8,990 nt of DNA from Gammaproteobacteria bacterium (GTDB taxonomy: Bacteria; Pseudomonadota; Gammaproteobacteria; Natronospirales; REEB76): NCBI GenBank assembly GCA_028871235.1, contig JAGWNO010000084.1:1-8990 (forward strand). Reading direction: 5' to 3'. Within the stretch, counting starts at the first letter, position 1. Each line of letters starts with the position of its first letter. Under the pieces are notes generated by a model that worked only from the letters and a program-made list of their open reading frames with translations, was not told the origin of the DNA and did not search any database. The translations under genes were made by a program, and so were the position numbers. Shown one piece after another: positions 6,439 through 8,990 of this stretch.

Positions 6439-6447
6439 TGGTATAAT
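6439..6447 (+). promoter_or_regulatory. Extended -10 promoter for the zinc-finger/LPS-core unit
   Basis: TGGTATAAT contains a perfect TATAAT (6442-6447) preceded by TGn, the extended -10 form that can work without a good -35. The -35 position (about 6419-6424) indeed matches poorly. It lies 3-11 nt after the glnE stop and would give a leader of roughly 25-30 nt before the GTG at 6481, just enough for the GAGGTG ribosome binding site. So the downstream genes likely have their own sigma-70 promoter rather than relying on glnE read-through. Confidence 0.65.
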
Positions 6448-6480
6448 CACGCTCCGTCCAAGGTTTCCCGAGGTGTGACC

Positions 6481-6699
6481 GTGGCCAAAGCCGCCGCCTT
6501 CCAGAATGAGGGGCAAGAGACCCCCAATGCCCACCGCCATTACCAGGTGACCCGCAAGGACCTGCCGCTGCACTGTCCCATGGAAGGCATGAGCGTATGG
6601 AACTCCCATCCACGGGTGTTCCTGCCCATCGAAGACAGCGGCGAGGCCATGTGCCCTTACTGTGGGGCCGAGTACACACTCGTTGATCAAGCTGTTTAA
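6481..6699 (+). CDS. zf-CHCC (NDUFS6-like) small zinc-binding protein
   Basis: This 72-residue protein carries the CHCC zinc-binding pattern: Cys32 (HCPMEGMSVWNSHP), His43, then Cys58 and Cys61 (MCPYCGAEYTL), with the HPRVFLPIED strand between. This matches the short zinc-finger-domain family related to the mitochondrial complex I subunit NDUFS6, common as a stand-alone gene in Proteobacteria with no settled function. The start is GTG at 6481, chosen because GAGGTG (6470-6475) is a well-placed ribosome binding site and an upstream reading frame would enter the promoter. It comes right after the extended -10 promoter and 28 nt before the glycosyltransferase gene, so it probably heads that operon. 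Small zf-CHCC genes often sit near glnE/ilvE and waa genes in gammaproteobacteria (family knowledge, not checked here). A role in LPS synthesis is not shown. Confidence 0.9.
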   Translation: MAKAAAFQNEGQETPNAHRHYQVTRKDLPLHCPMEGMSVWNSHPRVFLPIEDSGEAMCPYCGAEYTLVDQAV

Positions 6700-6727
6700 A
6701 AACCTGCAGAGCCTGACATAAGTTTCC

Positions 6728-7549
6728 GTGATCAATCCACCTGACGCGCCCTCCAGCTCTGCCGTCCCCGGCGGACCATCCACCGCACAAGGGTCCCACG
6801 CGCTTTCCCGCATTTCCGTGGTGCTGATGGTTCGCGATGCCGCCGCCACGCTGGCGGCGACGCTGGACAGCGTGTGCGACTTCGGCGAAGTGGTGGTGTA
6901 CGACAACGGTTCCCAGGACGACACACTCTCTATCGCCGCGCGCTATGCCAACGTGAGCATCTACAAGGGGGAATTCCGGGGCTTCGGTCCCACCCGGAAT
7001 TCAGCTGCCGCGCTGGCGCGTAACGACTGGATTTTCTCGCTGGACGCCGACGAGGTGGTGGACGCGGCCCTGGCCGCGAGCCTCTCCGGCCTGGCCCTCG
7101 ACAAACCCGGGGTGACTTACGCCGTGGAACGGCGGAATTACCTCCTCGGCAAACGCGTGCGCCACGGCGGCTGGGGCAGTCAGTGGCTCACGCGTCTCTA
7201 CAATCGCGCCACGCATCGTTTCACCGCCGCGGCGGTCCACGAAAAACTGGAACTGAAACCGGGCGAGCAGCCGGTTCGGCTCGCAGGAGTGCTGCGGCAC
7301 ACCGCCATGCGCGACGCCGGGGATTTCCTGGTGAAGATGCACCGCTATACCATGCTCAAGGCGGGCGAATCCAGCCGCACCTACCCTCCGGTGGTCATCT
7401 TCCTCAAGGCTTTCTGGGCGTTTTCCCGCGCCTACTTTCTGCGGCTCGGGATACTGGACGGCTGGCGCGGCCTGCTGATCTCCGTGTCGGAAGCCAACGG
7501 GGTGTTCTATAAATACATGGTTATCTATTCGAAGAGAAAGCAATCATGA
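6728..7549 (+). CDS. Family 2 glycosyltransferase, WaaE/LgtF-like LPS core glucosyltransferase
   Basis: The 273-residue protein has a GT-A fold: ISVVLMVRDAAATLAATLDS (29-48), EVVVYDNGSQDDT (54-66, nucleotide-sugar binding), RGFGPTRNSAAA (84-95) and WIFSLDADEVVD (101-112), whose Asp106/Asp108 form the metal-binding DxD. The C-terminal part (RHGGWGSQWLTRLYNR at 145-160, VHEKLELKPG at 170-179, YKYMVIY near the end) matches the WaaE/KdtX and LgtF group, cytoplasmic enzymes that add glucose to heptose I of the LPS inner core. Donor and acceptor are inferred from similarity and from the heptose genes next door. The GTG start at 6728 has a poor ribosome binding site and the first 28 residues are a Pro/Ser/Ala-rich leader, so a start further in cannot be excluded. 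Its stop overlaps the hldD start (ATGA). Confidence 0.9.
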   Translation: MINPPDAPSSSAVPGGPSTAQGSHALSRISVVLMVRDAAATLAATLDSVCDFGEVVVYDNGSQDDTLSIAARYANVSIYKGEFRGFGPTRNSAAALARNDWIFSLDADEVVDAALAASLSGLALDKPGVTYAVERRNYLLGKRVRHGGWGSQWLTRLYNRATHRFTAAAVHEKLELKPGEQPVRLAGVLRHTAMRDAGDFLVKMHRYTMLKAGESSRTYPPVVIFLKAFWAFSRAYFLRLGILDGWRGLLISVSEANGVFYKYMVIYSKRKQS

Positions 7550-8502
7550 TCATTGTCACCGGCGGCGCCGGCTTCGTGGGCAGCAATCTGGTGCTGGCGC
7601 TCAACCGGCGCGGCCAGTCCGACATCATAGTGGTGGACGATCTCAGGGACGGCACCAAGTTCCGGAACCTGGTGGAGGCTGAGGTCGCCGATTACCGCGA
7701 CAAGGACGCCTTTCTGCAGCAGCTCACCGGCGGCGCCACTTTCGGCGGCCCCATCGAAGCGGTGTTCCACAACGGCGCCTGCTCCGACACCACCGAATGG
7801 AACGGCCAGTACATGATGGCGGTGAACTACGAGTACTCCAAGCTGTTGCTGGAGCACTGCCTGGCGCGCAGCATCCCGTTCATCTATGCCTCATCGGCTT
7901 CCGTATACGGCGGCGGCCGGGTATTCAGGGAGGAACGCCAGTACGAAGCGCCGCTCAACATGTACGGCTATTCCAAGTTCCTGTTCGACCAGTACGTGCG
8001 CCGCCGCCTGAAGACCGCGCCCAAGAGCCAGGTGGTGGGTTTCCGCTATTTCAACGTGTACGGCCCGCGCGAGCAGCATAAGGCCAAGATGGCCAGCACC
8101 GCCCTGCATTTCAACAACCAGATCCTGGCAACCGGCAAATGTAAGCTGTTCGAAGGCCGCGGTGGCTACGCCGACGGCGAACAGCGCCGGGATTTCATCC
8201 ATGTGGACGACGTATGCGCCGTGAACCTGTGGGCCCTGGACCATCCCAAGGCCTCCGGTATATTCAACCTCGGCACCGGCCGCAGTCAGACTTTCAATGA
8301 CGTGGCGCGCGCGGTGATCAAATTCCATGGCAAGGGGCGAATCGAATACATTCCGTTCCCCGATAACCTCAAGGGCCGCTACCAGAGCTTCACCGAGGCG
8401 GACATGAGCGCGTTGTGCGCCGCCGGCTGTGAGCACCCATTTATGACAGTAGAGCAGGGCGTGCAGCAGTACATGGAGTGGCTGAACTCCAATAAAGGCT
8501 GA
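7546..8502 (+). CDS. hldD: ADP-L-glycero-D-manno-heptose 6-epimerase
   Basis: HldD (RfaD) converts ADP-D-glycero-D-manno-heptose to the L-glycero form, the donor used by the heptosyltransferases of LPS inner-core assembly. The 318-residue length is normal. It is an extended short-chain dehydrogenase/reductase: NADP-binding GGAGFVG (6-12) and VVDDLRDG (29-36), HNGACSDTTEWNG (75-87), SSASVYGG (116-123), catalytic Tyr140-x3-Lys144 (NMYGYSK), RYFNVYGPREQHKAKMAS (167-184, with the lysine typical of this epimerase at about 179) and RRDFIHVDDV (214-223). All key residues are present. The ATG lies in the stop of the glycosyltransferase gene and a GAGAAAG stretch precedes it, so translation is probably coupled. 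Only 3 nt separate it from waaF, forming a compact heptose module. Confidence 0.97.
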   Translation: MIIVTGGAGFVGSNLVLALNRRGQSDIIVVDDLRDGTKFRNLVEAEVADYRDKDAFLQQLTGGATFGGPIEAVFHNGACSDTTEWNGQYMMAVNYEYSKLLLEHCLARSIPFIYASSASVYGGGRVFREERQYEAPLNMYGYSKFLFDQYVRRRLKTAPKSQVVGFRYFNVYGPREQHKAKMASTALHFNNQILATGKCKLFEGRGGYADGEQRRDFIHVDDVCAVNLWALDHPKASGIFNLGTGRSQTFNDVARAVIKFHGKGRIEYIPFPDNLKGRYQSFTEADMSALCAAGCEHPFMTVEQGVQQYMEWLNSNKG

Positions 8503-8505
8503 AGT

Positions 8506-8990
8506 GTGAACGGCACGCAGCGCGCAGCACACAGCACCCCTTCAATTCTGGTCGTCGGCCCTGCCTGGATCGGCGACATGGTGATGGCGCAGAGTTTATT
8601 CATCACCATAAAAAAACATTCTCCCGATTCCGAGATTGACGTACTGGCGCCGGCTTGGTCAAAGCCGCTGCTGGCGCGCATGCCGGAAGTCAGTAACGCG
8701 GTGACGCTGCCCCTCGGTCACGGCCAGTTCGGTTTCGGTGCACGCCGGAGGCTGGGCCGGCTGCTGCGGGGGCGTTATGACCAGGCGATTGTTTTGCCGC
8801 GCTCCTGGAAGTCGGCGCTGGTGCCGTTCTTTGCACACATCCCGCTGCGCACCGGCTATCGCGGCGAGTGGCGCTACGGTCTCATCAATGACATGCGCCG
8901 GCTGGATAAATCGCGGCTCACCCAGACCGTACAACGTTTCGTGACGCTTGGCCTGGAGCGCGATACGCCACTGCCGCCGCCTGTCCCTCA
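8506..8990 (+). CDS. waaF: ADP-heptose:LPS heptosyltransferase II (partial, 3' end beyond window)
   Basis: The frame stays open from GTG 8506 to the window edge, giving 161 residues, about half of the roughly 350-residue enzyme. WaaF (RfaF) transfers the second L-glycero-D-manno-heptose onto heptose I of the LPS inner core on the cytoplasmic face. Diagnostic GT9 segments are SILVVGPAWIGDMVMAQSLF (13-32), DVLAPAWSKPLLARMPEV (about 45-62), LPLGHGQFGFGARRRLGR, QAIVLPRSWKSALVPFFAHI, and RTGYRGEWRYGLINDMRRLD, which together match WaaF rather than WaaC. The AAAGG at 8494-8498, inside the end of hldD, is a suitable ribosome binding site for the GTG. A 12-residue extension precedes the usual N-terminal strand. 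It uses the product of HldD encoded just upstream. Confidence 0.95.
   Translation, partial: MNGTQRAAHSTPSILVVGPAWIGDMVMAQSLFITIKKHSPDSEIDVLAPAWSKPLLARMPEVSNAVTLPLGHGQFGFGARRRLGRLLRGRYDQAIVLPRSWKSALVPFFAHIPLRTGYRGEWRYGLINDMRRLDKSRLTQTVQRFVTLGLERDTPLPPPVP

Noticed and set aside
5813..6799. Open frame of 328 codons antisense to the glnE end, the zinc-finger gene and the GT2 start
   Set aside because: It runs across three well-supported genes and an intergenic promoter on the other strand and has no domain-like sequence; a shadow frame.
1..8990. Defence system, phage, CRISPR or biosynthetic island
   Set aside because: All long genes are assigned to housekeeping or common accessory families; no repeat array, nuclease, integrase or anomalous gene block is seen.

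Overview
This window looks like ordinary chromosomal DNA from a high-GC gammaproteobacterium. The evidence is a full-length GlnE, an RlmL-type 23S rRNA methyltransferase, and a lipopolysaccharide (LPS) inner-core locus (hldD, waaF, a WaaE/LgtF-like glucosyltransferase) directly downstream of glnE. A similar glnE-to-waaF linkage is known in Pseudomonas aeruginosa. Genus cannot be assigned from sequence alone. I see no transposase, integrase, phage gene, CRISPR array, rRNA or tRNA.

Left part (1-2008): a small accessory/stress block. An HxlR-family winged-helix regulator (minus strand, cut off by the left edge) is divergent from a two-gene operon. That operon encodes a VOC/glyoxalase-fold protein and a four-helix membrane protein, overlapping by 4 nt. 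The 109-nt divergent intergenic region is unusually AT-rich and holds several small palindromes and a 20-nt-spaced direct repeat, which are plausible operators. A strong hairpin at 1431-1464 ends this operon and also the convergent PhnB-like VOC gene, whose protein carries a very basic 31-residue N-terminal tail.

Middle (2009-6436): a 289-nt non-coding gap with several stem-loops, including a perfect 12-bp inverted repeat, separates the PhnB-like gene from rlmL (minus strand). rlmL is a stand-alone version without the RlmK half found in E. coli. It is divergent from glnE, the bifunctional adenylyltransferase/adenylyl-removase that adjusts glutamine synthetase to nitrogen status.

Right part (6437-8990): an extended -10 promoter just after glnE appears to start a new transcription unit. 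Its genes are a small zf-CHCC zinc-binding protein, a family 2 glycosyltransferase of the WaaE/LgtF type, hldD and waaF (cut off by the right edge). The last three fit one pathway: HldD makes ADP-L-glycero-D-manno-heptose, WaaF adds the second heptose to the inner core, and the GT2 probably decorates the core with a hexose. Their tight packing (4-nt overlap, 3-nt gap) suggests translational coupling.

I found no clearly new biological system. The observations most worth a second look are the HxlR/VOC/membrane-protein switch with its palindromic control region, the structured gap at 2106-2174, the basic tail on the PhnB-like protein, and the single-domain RlmL.
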